Shown: piece by piece, positions 16,074 to 25,500 of the stretch | Position numbering within the stretch: the first letter of the stretch is position 1 | Layout: every line of letters begins with the position of its first letter | Assembly (NCBI GenBank): GCA_964393895.1 | Contig: CAYMWP010000004.1 | Coordinates: 1 to 64,000 of the forward strand | DNA from: B4-G1 sp964393895 | Lineage (GTDB): Bacteria; Chloroflexota; Anaerolineae; B4-G1 | Direction: 5' to 3' | Length of the DNA: 64,000 nucleotides | The notes under the pieces: model-generated | The model's database searches: none | Told to the model about the DNA's origin: nothing | What the model saw: only the letters and a program-made list of their open reading frames with translations | Translations under genes and position numbers: made by a program

Positions 16074-17141
16074 ATGAAAGGATTGATTCTCAGCGGGGGC
16101 AAGGGCACCCGCCTCTACCCACTGACCTACACCAGCGCCAAGCAGCTCATCCCCGTCGCCAACAAGCCGGTGCTCTTCCGCGTCGTGGAGGCCATCCGCG
16201 ACGCTGGCGTCAGCGACATTGGTATCGTCGTCGGCGACACCGCCGAGGAGATCAAGGCCGCCGTCGGGCGGGGCGGGCGCTGGGGCGTCGAGATCACCTA
16301 CATTCCCCAGGATCAGCCCCTGGGGCTGGCCCACGCCGTCAAGGTGAGCCGGGATTTTTTGGGCGACGAGCGTTTCGTAATGTTCCTGGGAGATAACGTC
16401 ATCCAGGGGGGCATCTCGGAACTGATCGGCCAGTTCGCCGAGAGCGATTGGAACAGCCAGATCGTCCTGACGCGGGTGTCGCAGCCGGAGCAGTACGGCG
16501 TGGCCGAGTTGGACGACTCGGGGCGCATCGTGCGCCTGGTCGAAAAGCCCAAGGAGCCACCCTCTGACCTGGCTCTGGTCGGCATCTATATGTTTGACCA
16601 GCACATTCACGAGGCTACGGAGAACATTGCCCCCTCCTGGCGAGGCGAGTTAGAGATCACGGACGCCATCCAATGGCTGGTGAGTCACGACTATCGGGTT
16701 TACCCCTACGTCCACCGGGGTTGGTGGATTGATACAGGTGCTCCTAGCGCCATGCTAGAGGCCAACGGCCTGGTGCTGGAGGAATTGACGCCCCAGGTCG
16801 AAGGATACATAGATCGTGATTCGGAGGTGGATAGCAGAGTGACGGTGGAGCCGGGGGCAGAGATCGTCAACAGCGTCGTGCGCGGCCCGACCATCATCGG
16901 TGAGCGCACCCGCATCGTCAACTCTTACGTTGGGCCATTCACCTCGATCTACCACGACGTCGTGATCGAGAATAGCGAGATTGAGCGGACTATTGTCCTG
17001 GAGCACAGCCTGATCCGCGACATCCCGGCCCGCATACAGGATAGCATCATCGGCCGCAACGTCACGCTCACTCGCTCCCCCATCAAGCCCAAGGCGTACA
17101 AGCTGACGCTGGGCGATCACAGCCAGGTTGGGATCTTGTAG
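16074..17141 (+). CDS. Glucose-1-phosphate thymidylyltransferase (long form)
   Basis: The protein activates a sugar 1-phosphate with dTTP (or a related NTP), feeding dTDP-sugar synthesis. It opens with LILSGGKGTRLYPLTY and has PVANKPVL, GDNV (near 104-107), VEKPKEPPS and WWIDTGAP, as in RmlA. At 355 residues it is of the long type with a C-terminal left-handed beta-helix (about 245-340). No RmlB, C or D genes are in the window, so the final sugar is unknown. It starts 15 nt after the ATPase gene. Confidence 0.88.
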   Translation: MKGLILSGGKGTRLYPLTYTSAKQLIPVANKPVLFRVVEAIRDAGVSDIGIVVGDTAEEIKAAVGRGGRWGVEITYIPQDQPLGLAHAVKVSRDFLGDERFVMFLGDNVIQGGISELIGQFAESDWNSQIVLTRVSQPEQYGVAELDDSGRIVRLVEKPKEPPSDLALVGIYMFDQHIHEATENIAPSWRGELEITDAIQWLVSHDYRVYPYVHRGWWIDTGAPSAMLEANGLVLEELTPQVEGYIDRDSEVDSRVTVEPGAEIVNSVVRGPTIIGERTRIVNSYVGPFTSIYHDVVIENSEIERTIVLEHSLIRDIPARIQDSIIGRNVTLTRSPIKPKAYKLTLGDHSQVGIL

Positions 17142-18651
17142 TTAACTTTCCTCTCGCAACACCACGCGCGCGGGCGCGCCCGCTGCGTCGTCCCAGTGCA
17201 GCAGTTCCGGCGGGCCTTTGCGCCCCCCAGGCCAGGCGGAAAAAGGTCAACGTCTCTCGCCCTTCGATGGGGCCCTCTTGGGCATAGACCGGCACCCAGG
17301 CCCCGGTGTTGACGTACCACGTTTGCTTCCCCAGTTTCTCTATAGCTACCCGGTGGCTGTGCCCAAAGACGAGGTAGCGAACCGCGTGATCGGGTTTAAG
17401 AATGAGGTTCAGTTCACGCGCCACGCCTAGCAAATAGTCGCTCTCGAGAATATAGTCGAAACTGCGCTTTAGCCCGCGTCGCAGAAAGTAACCCAGCACC
17501 GCCGCCCCCAAGTACACGGCCGTCGTCCAACTCAAGTCCTCGACGAGAGTCAGCCCCGCCAGCACGAGGAACGTGGTAATGATCAGGATCATCGAGGCAG
17601 AGAGGAGGCCCCGGATCGTCGCGCCGACCCATTCTAGCCACACCGCGTCAACGCGCCGTTTCGCCAGGGCCTCGATCTCGCGCGTCACGTCCGGCGGCAG
17701 GGAGCCGTGGGTGGTTCCCTGTGATTGCCCCTGCCCCCGTTGGGCGCGTAGCGCAGAGGATGCTCTCTTCAGCAGTATATTCCAGTAGGCCCGCAGTAAG
17801 AGGTAGCCGCGAGCCACGACCAACTCGATTGTCCCGATGGGGTCATTTTCGAACGCCCATCCCAGATAGCGCGAGGCCGGCTTGACGTTGTCGGCGAACG
17901 GGTGCTCGTCCTCCACCTCGTTGAGCACATAGCGCACAAAGAGGCTGCCCCACGGCAATTCGATCCGTTTCGGGTCGTCGGGGAGCACCGGGTTGACGTA
18001 ATCGCGGAAATGGTTGACTGCTTCGTATTGCCCGCCGTGCTCGACGTAGACCCGCCCTGGCTCGTGATAGAACCAGGGGTAAAAGTGTATGCGCGCCCCT
18101 AGATCAGCCGGCGCAACTGCTAGATCAGGGTCGAGCGTCAGCCGCTCCCGTGCATAGGCTCGCTTTACCTCTTTGACGAATCGCTCTCGCACCTGGGGCC
18201 AGTAAAATTCGACGTCGTGGTTCCCTTTGACGACGGCGACTCGATTGCCGCGTGCCACGAACCAGCCCAGCGCGGCAAAAAACCGTTGGTGTCCCCGGGC
18301 GATGCGCCCGAGTTTCCACTCGGATTCCTCGGCCGTCGTTCCCAGGCCATAGTCTCGCTCATTGCGACTCAGGCTCTGGGGACTATCCAATCCCTTGACT
18401 GCCTGCAACAACCTACCCTTCCCTGGCAGCGAGACCACCTGTAAAAAGTCGAGCAGGTCGCCGTTCAAGATCAGTGTCCACGGACGACCGCCAAAGTCGG
18501 GTTGTTCTTTGGCCTCTTCGTGGTAGCGCAAAAAGCGCGCAAAGGCATCGTCGAACAGAAAATCTTCCAGGTTGGAGAACTTGGCAGTTTCGGGGTTCAA
18601 TCCTTCGCTCAGGTGCAGGTCGCTCACGATCAGCAGATTGTGTTTTTCCAT
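17142..18651 (-). CDS. Membrane metallophosphoesterase, apparent frameshift near C-terminus
   Basis: The calcineurin-like phosphoesterase motifs are IVSDLHLSEG, LNGDLLDF, KGNHDVEF and FGHSHR, and two membrane helices lie near 330-375. The start at 18651 is supported by GAGGAGAG. The uninterrupted frame runs to 17083, overlapping the rmlA-like gene by 59 bp with an unconvincing tail. Skipping one base in the C6 run at 17223-17228 instead gives FRLAWGGRKGPPELLHWDDA... and a stop at 17142-17144, exactly abutting the neighbouring gene. I therefore take 17142 as the true end and the extra base as a sequence error or mutation. The corrected length is about 502 residues; the substrate is unknown. 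Confidence 0.82.
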
Positions 18652-18718
18652 CGTCTCTCTCCTCGGTGGGAGTATAGCACAGGTGCGGCGCGTCGCCAAA
18701 CTTGCGCCCGCGCCACAC

Positions 18719-18747
18719 TGGACAAGTTAGGTCAAAAGAGATATAAT
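18719..18747 (+). promoter_or_regulatory. Promoter of the zinc-ribbon/TPR/beta-propeller gene
   Basis: TGGACA (18719-18724), a 17-nt spacer and a perfect TATAAT (18742-18747), ending 36 nt before the start codon. Confidence 0.7.
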
Positions 18748-18783
18748 CGCCTCCGTCGTTCAATCCATCACCAGGGAAATTGT

Positions 18784-20658
18784 ATGCGTTGCCCCGAATG
18801 TAAAGCCAAGATCCCCGACAATCTTTCACTCTGTCCAGAATGTGGCACAATGGTGGAAGAAACGCGCCCCATGCGCGCCCTGGGGCGGTCCAAGCGGGGA
18901 CCTTCTATTGATACCGAAGCAGCAGTGACGCCGGCGCCGGCGAAAGAAGCGCCCAAAATCTGGCGGCGCGTGCTCCGAGTGCTGCTCTGGATAATGGCCT
19001 TCCTGGCCCTCACGACACTGGGGGTGGGCATAGGCGCTTACTATGGCGTCCATCGAGGAGAGCGGGAGCGGGAGCAAAGCCGCCTGGCCGAGGCCGAGCA
19101 GCACTACCGGAGTGGACTGGAGCAACTGGACGCCGGTGAGTACGAGCGCGCCATCGCCGAGTTCGAGTACGTGCTCAAGATCAACCCCAACCATCCCCTG
19201 GCTCCGCAGGGCATCGCCGAGGCAGAGGCGCGTATCGCCGCTATCCCTACCCCAACTTTGGAAACGTACGAGATCGTCGCAAGCGACCTGTACCAAAAGG
19301 CCCAGCGTCACTATCAAGCTGAAGAATGGGAAGACGCAGTCGCCGTGCTGACCCAACTGCGCGTGTTGGACCCGGTTTACGAAGCGGAAATGGTCGAAGA
19401 GATGCTCTTTACCAGCCTCTACAACGCGGGGATGGCGCTGCTGGACGAAAATCGCTTCGAGGAAGGGATCTTTTACCTGGATCAGGCCGTGGCCTTGCGC
19501 CCGTTGGACGAAGAGACGCTGGCCCAGCGCAGCCTGGCTATGCAGTATATGACGGCATTGGGTTACTGGGGGGTGGACTGGGAACATTGCATTGACCGCT
19601 TTGGACAAATCTATGCCATCGCGCCCGACTATAAAGATGTCTTCCGGCGTCTCTACGACGCTCACGTGACCTACGCCGACGCCTGGTACGCCCAGGAAGA
19701 GATGTGCCCGGCCGAGGAGCAGTACACGCAGGCATTACAGTTGATAAACGACCCTCAGATCGAAGAGAAGCGGGCCGAGGCCGCCCAGGTCTGCGCCGTC
19801 GCAACACCGACCCCTATCGCACCCATAGAGGGCACGCAGACCATCACGCTGACCGAGATGCCGCCGGGGTTCAACACGGGCAAGCTGGCCTATCCCCTCT
19901 ATGACGTCCAGACCGAACTCTACAACGTGTATGCCCTCTTCATTGACGGGCGACTGGTGCGCATGGCCGAGGGCGCCGACCAACCCTGTTGGATGGGGAG
20001 CAGTGGGGCGCTGGGGTATCGCAACTTGCTCTCGCCCGGAATTTCGCTGTTGGTGCCCGGGGAGGCCACGCCGAGGCAATTGATCTCGGGGACAGGAGTA
20101 GGCTGGCCCACCTTCTCACCCGACGGCGGCCGTATGGCCTACGCCGCGCGAGACGTGGCCGGGGAGTGGCAGGTCTATATCGCGCCGACGGACGGGTCGG
20201 CTGAGCCGCAAGTTCACGCGACGGGGCAAGGCCCGGTGTGGGGCCCCAACGGCTGGCTGGCCTGGACCGGCTGTGAGGCCGGCGGGGACTGTGGTATTTT
20301 TATGGATAATCCGGACGACGATCAGCCTCCCTCTCGCAAGACCGCCAGCATCAACGACATCGGCCTGAACTGGGATCCCAACGGCGGGCTGCTGGCCTAC
20401 ATGTCGGACATAACCGGTAACTGGGAGGTGTACCTGCTCAGCACCGGCGGGGGCGTCGTTGCGCTCACCGACGATCCGGCCTCCGATGGTCTGCCCGTCT
20501 GGTCGCCTGATGGTTCCAGCATCGCCTTCGCCTCCAACCGAGACGGCTCTTGGGGCCTCTACCTGATGGATCCGAATGGGGAAAACCCGCACAAAATCCT
20601 CACCCTCGGCCCCAGCCTTCCCAGGTGGACGACCCAGCGGCTCTCGTGGGCGCCGTAG
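18784..20658 (+). CDS. Zinc-ribbon, TPR and TolB-like beta-propeller membrane protein
   Basis: The 624-residue protein starts with a zinc ribbon (CPEC at 3-6 and CPEC at 17-20). It then has one membrane helix (about 63-88), a helical TPR-like region (about 95-330) with EYERAIAEFEYVLKINPNHP, and a C-terminal propeller (about 345-620) with TolB/PD40 repeats such as FSPDGGRMAYAA and WSPDGSSIAFASNRDG. It is likely an envelope scaffold or sensor with the ribbon in the cytoplasm and the propeller outside. I chose the ATG at 18784, the first residue of the zinc ribbon, downstream of the promoter. No enzymatic motif is seen. Confidence 0.85.
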   Translation: MRCPECKAKIPDNLSLCPECGTMVEETRPMRALGRSKRGPSIDTEAAVTPAPAKEAPKIWRRVLRVLLWIMAFLALTTLGVGIGAYYGVHRGEREREQSRLAEAEQHYRSGLEQLDAGEYERAIAEFEYVLKINPNHPLAPQGIAEAEARIAAIPTPTLETYEIVASDLYQKAQRHYQAEEWEDAVAVLTQLRVLDPVYEAEMVEEMLFTSLYNAGMALLDENRFEEGIFYLDQAVALRPLDEETLAQRSLAMQYMTALGYWGVDWEHCIDRFGQIYAIAPDYKDVFRRLYDAHVTYADAWYAQEEMCPAEEQYTQALQLINDPQIEEKRAEAAQVCAVATPTPIAPIEGTQTITLTEMPPGFNTGKLAYPLYDVQTELYNVYALFIDGRLVRMAEGADQPCWMGSSGALGYRNLLSPGISLLVPGEATPRQLISGTGVGWPTFSPDGGRMAYAARDVAGEWQVYIAPTDGSAEPQVHATGQGPVWGPNGWLAWTGCEAGGDCGIFMDNPDDDQPPSRKTASINDIGLNWDPNGGLLAYMSDITGNWEVYLLSTGGGVVALTDDPASDGLPVWSPDGSSIAFASNRDGSWGLYLMDPNGENPHKILTLGPSLPRWTTQRLSWAP

Positions 20659-20659
20659 C

Positions 20660-20688
20660 TTGACGAGAAGGGCTAACGGCGGTATACT
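20660..20688 (+). promoter_or_regulatory. Promoter of the tRNA operon
   Basis: TTGACG (20660-20665), a 17-nt spacer and TATACT (20683-20688) start right after the preceding stop codon and lie 16 nt before tRNA-Pro. Confidence 0.75.
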
Positions 20689-20703
20689 TACAATTGCACA
20701 GGA

Positions 20704-20779
20704 CGGGGCGTGGCGCAGATGGAAGCGCGCCGCGTTTGGGACGCGGAGGTCGCCGGTTCAAGTCCGGCCGCCCCGACCA
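20704..20779 (+). tRNA. tRNA-Pro (TGG)
   Basis: The acceptor stem CGGGGCG/CGCCCCG, D-arm, anticodon stem CCGCG/CGCGG with loop TTTGGGA (anticodon TGG), and T-arm GCCGG-TTCAAGT-CCGGC all fold. CCA is encoded at 20777-20779. Confidence 0.95.
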
Positions 20780-20783
20780 GAGT

Positions 20784-20854
20784 GCGGGCGTTGCAAAATG
20801 GTATTGCCCCAGCCTTCCAAGCTGTTGTTGCGGGTTCGATCCCCGCCGCCCGCT
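20784..20854 (+). tRNA. tRNA-Gly (TCC)
   Basis: The acceptor stem GCGGGCG/CGCCCGC, D-stem GCAA/TTGC, anticodon loop CTTCCAA (anticodon TCC) and T-arm GCGGG-TTCGATC-CCCGC fold well. The anticodon stem has one terminal C-U mismatch. CCA is not encoded. Confidence 0.93.
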
Positions 20855-20873
20855 CTTGACAATTGAATATGTA

Positions 20874-21318
20874 GGGCCCATAGCTCAGCGGTCAGAGCAG
20901 CCGGCTCAGGGGGCAAGGTCAGCTAAGTCCCAAAAAGCTCTTTTCGTCTGCGTTGGTGTGGTGGGCGGTTGAACAGAAGTGTGTTTGGCGACCTCTGAGA
21001 GCAGCCCCGCACACAATACAGTTATGCTTTTCAATCATAACCGTATTGTAGCAGGATAAGTTGACCTTTCAAGGGCTGCATAGGGAGAAACCCCTATGTG
21101 AAACCTGTCAAATTCGGGGAAGCCTAAATCTATGGATATGGTAATCCCGAGCCAAGCCCGCGAGGGAAGGTGTAGAGACTAGACGGCAGGCACCCTGCGG
21201 AGTGGCAAGCACTCCATAGGGTGAAGGTATAGTCCAGCTCACAAACTCGAAAGGGGCAGCGAAAGCTGTAGTGAGATGCATAACCGGTCGGTCCCAGGTT
21301 CGAATCCTGGTGGGCCCA
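20874..21318 (+). tRNA. tRNA with CAT anticodon (Ile2-like or elongator Met), split by a group I intron
   Basis: The exons 20874-20906 and 21279-21318 join to a normal tRNA: acceptor GGGCCCA/TGGGCCC, anticodon stem GCCGG/CCGGT, loop CTCATAA, and T-arm CCAGG-TTCGAAT-CCTGG. It lacks the initiator hallmarks (the G-C pairs next to the anticodon loop and the 1-72 mismatch). Overall it looks more like tRNA-Ile2, which needs lysidine at C34, than elongator Met, but sequence alone does not settle this. CCA is not encoded. Confidence 0.88.
20907..21278 (+). ncRNA. Group I self-splicing intron in the tRNA anticodon loop
   Basis: This 372-nt intron lies between U33 and C34. The exon ends in U and the intron ends in G (21278), as group I splicing requires. 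A guide segment GGTC at 20917-20920 can pair with exon GGCU, giving the U-G wobble of P1. The core (about 21109-21240), with AATTCGGGGAAGCC, GGTAATCCCGAGCC, AAGCCCGCGAGGGAAGG and AGAGACTAGACGG, closely resembles the catalytic core of the cyanobacterial tRNA-Leu introns (group IC3). No homing endonuclease frame is present. Confidence 0.92.
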
Positions 21319-21326
21319 CAGTACTT

Positions 21327-21378
21327 TCTCCCCACGCCACTCATCGTGCAGATAAAGTGGCCGTGGGGAGATTTTTTT
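21327..21378 (+). terminator. Rho-independent terminator of the tRNA operon
   Basis: A long stem of TCTCCCCACGCCACT with its complement, bulged by one C, is followed by seven T. The interval 21379-21513 shows nothing I can support. Confidence 0.9.
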
Positions 21379-21513
21379 ACTAGCCCGACAACGGCGGATT
21401 TAGCGCCAAAACGACAGGAACTTTGCATCAGAGGAGCGGGCACGCCTCGTGCGAGAGGGTCTCGCAAAAGCGGTTCTGCGCCTGGGATCGTCGAATCAGG
21501 GACTCGTATCAAT

Positions 21514-22470
21514 TCAGGCGATCTCGCCGGCGACGGCCTCGGCCAGTTGCAAGGCGCGCAAGCCGTCGCTGCCCGGCACGCGGGGAGAGTTATTTTCGCG
21601 CACACAGTCCGCAAAGTGGCGTAATTCCAGCATCAGAGGCTCGTACAGAGGAACGTGGATGCGCTCAATGACACTCTCCTGGCGGTACTTGGTGGTGTTG
21701 TGATTGTCGAGGTACTGGGGAAACGTCCGCCGGTGAACCAGGACAGACTTGTTCAGCAGGTCAGCTTCGACATAAGCTCCCTCGGCGATGACTTCGATGG
21801 CTCGGACCTTTTGCTCTGTCACCCGTGAGGCAAACAGAGTAGAGATGGGGCCACTACCAAAGGAAAGCTGGGCCACTGCGTGATCTATTGCGCCGGTGTT
21901 GGTGGAGCGACCCCAGGCGGAGAAATTCTCCGGCTCCATCCCCACCAGGTCCATTATCAAATCGAGGTCGTGGATCATCAGGTCGCGGATGACGTCCACG
22001 TCGGTGTTGCTGGTGTCGAAAGGGCTCAGGCGGCGCATATTGATGCCGATGAGGGTCATGTCCTCGGTGACGTGCTTCAATTCGGTGAAGGCCGGGTTGA
22101 AGCGCTCGATGTGGCCGACCTGCAATATCAAGCCACGCTCGCCGGCTTTGTTCACCAGTTGCCGGGCCTGTGCGACGGTCTCGGCGATGGGCTTTTCAAC
22201 CAGCACCGGCAAGCCCCGCTCCAGACACTCGTAGGTCAGAGAGTAGTGGGCGGGAGTAGAAGCTGCGATGGTGACAGCATCTATCTGGGAGAGCAAATCC
22301 CCGTGGTCGGAAAAGTAAGCGGTTTCGTATTGATTGGCGATTTGTCTTCCACGTTCTTTGTCCGGGTCGGCCACACCGACCAGTGCGACGCGGGGCAAGT
22401 TGGCGCAGACGCGACAGTGCCGCTCGCCCATGATGCCGGCGCCGATGACGCCGATGTGTACGGTTTTCAC
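21514..22470 (-). CDS. Gfo/Idh/MocA family oxidoreductase
   Basis: This is a 318-residue NAD(P)-dependent sugar dehydrogenase-type protein. The Rossmann start is VHIGVIGAGIMGERHCRV; the catalytic Lys lies in EKPIAET, and HDLDLIMDL supplies the His/Asp region. Members acting on UDP-sugars are frequent in surface polysaccharide loci, where they oxidise C3 of UDP-GlcNAc or its uronate. Here it ends the long minus-strand polysaccharide run, so a nucleotide-sugar substrate is likely. The start is a GTG at 22470, chosen for GGAGGA seven bases upstream. Confidence 0.88.
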   Translation of the reverse strand: MKTVHIGVIGAGIMGERHCRVCANLPRVALVGVADPDKERGRQIANQYETAYFSDHGDLLSQIDAVTIAASTPAHYSLTYECLERGLPVLVEKPIAETVAQARQLVNKAGERGLILQVGHIERFNPAFTELKHVTEDMTLIGINMRRLSPFDTSNTDVDVIRDLMIHDLDLIMDLVGMEPENFSAWGRSTNTGAIDHAVAQLSFGSGPISTLFASRVTEQKVRAIEVIAEGAYVEADLLNKSVLVHRRTFPQYLDNHNTTKYRQESVIERIHVPLYEPLMLELRHFADCVRENNSPRVPGSDGLRALQLAEAVAGEIA

Positions 22471-22505
22471 GAATACGTCCTCCAGGGAGAATTCAAGCCG
22501 GCACC

Positions 22506-25500
22506 CTACTTTTTGTTTCTTAACACCACCGGTATGTATATGAAGAACTGGTCGGGTTCAGCGGCGTTCACTGCAATGACAAAATCCTGAGCGCCGATAG
22601 CGCCGGCCGTGTCCTCCGCTTGCAGTTCGACGGCATACTCGCCCGCGCTCCCCTCGCCCGGCGTGCCCCTGAGCTCGGCCGTGCCGTCGCCGTTATTGGT
22701 CAGGGTGAGCCAGGATGGGAGGCATGGCGCAGTGATGGTGATAGTATCTCCATCGTCGTCGCTGGTGACGATGGAATAGGTGTACGTCAACCCCTCGGTG
22801 GCGACCAGAAGCGGCGCGCTGGTGAATGCCGGTGCGTCGTTTACGTCAGCAACGGTGATGGTAAAGACCTCGGCGTAACTCAGCCCCCCGGTGTCGGTGG
22901 CGCTCACGCGGATAGTGTAGGTAATCTGCGTTTCATAATCGAGACTCACGGCCGTCCTGAGCTCATCTCCCACGGCGGCAAAAAAGCCGTTGTCGGCGTC
23001 GCCCGGACCAGGGACGAGGGTGTAGGTGTGGCTGTCGCCGCTGTCCTGGTCGGTAGCGCTGAGGATGCCGACTGTAGTTCCTGCGGGCTCGTTTTCCTCC
23101 AAACTGTCGTTGCTCAAACTGATGTCCGTCGGAGCATCATTGGCGTTGCCGACTGTGATGGTGAAGGCTTGGGTGTCGGTCAGTCCGTCAGTGTCGCGGA
23201 CCAGTAACTTTACACTGTGGTCGCCTACGTCGGCGTTGGTCGGCGTACCTTCGAGCTTGGCCGTACCCGCGCCGTTGTCGGTAAAGCTGAGCCAGGCCGG
23301 CGAGATTGGCGCAGTGATGGTCAGTACGTCCCCGGCGTCCACGTCCTCGGCGACGATGACATAGCTGTAGGTCACGTCTTCAGTGGCAACGATGAGGGGT
23401 GCGCTGGTAAAGGCCGGCGCATCACTGACCGGGCCGATGGTGACAGAGACGGTGGCGGTGGCAGTCAGGGTGCCATCGCCTACGGTATAGGTAAAGCTAT
23501 CGGCGCCGTTGTAGTTGTCTTGCGGCGTGTAGGTTAAGTCGTCGCCATTGTTGACCACCACGCCATGGGCGGGCTGGGTCACCGCGTCTATGCTCAGGTC
23601 GTCGTCAGGGTCGGAATCGTTCGCCAGCGCATCTACCGTGACGGCAGTGTCTTCGTCGGTATCGGCCTGGTCGTCGTTGGCCTGCGGCGCATCGTTGACC
23701 GGGATGACGTTGACGCTGACCTGCGCCGTGTCGCTGCCCCCGTTGCCGTCAATGATGTTGTAGCTAAAGGTCGCCTCGCCGCTAAAGTCGAGGGTCGGGG
23801 TAAAGATGACCACTCCCTCAATCGCGTCGTAATCGGCGGTGCCGTGGTCAGGCTGGGTGACCGAATCCAAAGTCAGGAAATCGTACTCCACGTCATAGTC
23901 GTTGAACAGCACTTCGATTGACACCGGTGTGTCTTCGTCTGTCTCGGCCTCGTCGTCCACTGCGACGGGGTCATCGTTGACCGGCTCGACGGTGACGGTT
24001 ACGGCGGCGGTAGCGATCAGTGAGCCATCGCCGACGGTATAGGTGAAGGTGTCGCTGCCGTTGAAATTCAGAGTTGGTGTGTAGGTGACGGTGGTTCCGT
24101 CGGTGCTGACTTGACCGTGGGCCGGCGCGCCGACCGCCTCTACGGTGAGAGGGTCATCCTCGGCGTCACTGTCGTTGGTTAACACACCGATCACGACCGC
24201 TGTGTCCTCGTCCGTCACGGCGCTATCGTCGTTCGCCACTGGAGCGTCGTTGATCGGGAGGATGGTGATGCTCACCATGGCCGTATCACACTCCTGCGGC
24301 GAGCCGTCGTCGCACACCTGATAGGTGAAACTGTCGTCGGTCGTCTCGCTGCCGTCGTGGGTGTAGCTAAAAGTTCCGTCCCCGTTCAAGGTCAGGCTAC
24401 CGTGGTCGGGACCGGTAACCGGGGTCGTGTTCACCGTCAGAGTATCGGCCTGATCGGGGTCGGTGTCGTTGTGCAACACGCTGGTGTGGCCTCCATCCAG
24501 CGTGGTGACGCCGTCGCTCTCGTCCACGGTGGCGCTGTCGTCAGCCGCTTCAGGTGGGTCATTTATGTCCTCGCTAACCACTACGTAGGCCTCGTACCAG
24601 GCCGACGAACCGTAGCCGTTGTCCGCTATGATCCAGGCGTAGTAGGTGTCTGGGGCGCTAAAGACGTGTTCCACGACGTGCGAAGTCGTGACGGTCGTTC
24701 CGCTGTCAACAAAGTACCAGGTGTAAGTGATGGGTCGAGAGGCGGTGCTCGGCGTGACGTGGGCCGTGAAGACGACTAACTCGCCCTCCTGCGGAGCGGC
24801 CGGGATCCAATCGAAGGATACGCTCTCCACGCCTTGTTTGACCTCAATGGGCCGGGCATACACGGCCCCGCCGCCTCCATTGGTGGTCGTGAGGGTGACG
24901 GTTTGATAGCCGCCGCTATCGTAGCTGTGAGCGACGGTCTGGGTCGTCGTGACGACGACGGCGCCGTCGTCGCCGCCGAAATTCCAGTTGTAGGTTATCG
25001 GGGGAATCGCGGAGGAGGGAGTATAGCTCGCCGTAAAGGTGATGACCGTCCCCACTTCCGGCGCGGCCGGGCTATAGTCGAAGGAGGTCGCAACTACCGC
25101 CGTGCCCACGCCAATGGTGGCGGAGAAAGCTGCGCTACCGTAAGGATTCTCTGCCGCGAGTTGTATAGTATAGTCGGTCGCCGATGAAAACGTGTGAGCC
25201 ACAATCACTTCATTAGTCTCCACGATTGGCGAGCCGTCGCCAAAGTCCCAGGTGTAAGTGATGGGCTGGGTGGCAGTGCCCGGCGTGACGTGGGCCGTAA
25301 AAGTGATGGGGACGTTTTCCACCGCTGGAACCGGATCGTAGGTGAAGGATACGTCGGACACGCCTTCTTTGACCTGGACAAGCTGGTCATAAGCAGCCGT
25401 GCTGTAATAGTTGGTGGTGGTGAGGTTGACGGTATAGTCTCCGCCGGCGTCGTAGCTGTGAGCTATGGTCTGGGTCGTGGTGACAACGACGTCGCCGTCT

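Noticed and set aside
20576..21624. Frames of 80-168 codons across the tRNA cluster
   Set aside because: They run through three folded tRNAs and the intron core, so they are chance frames; the intron carries no endonuclease gene.
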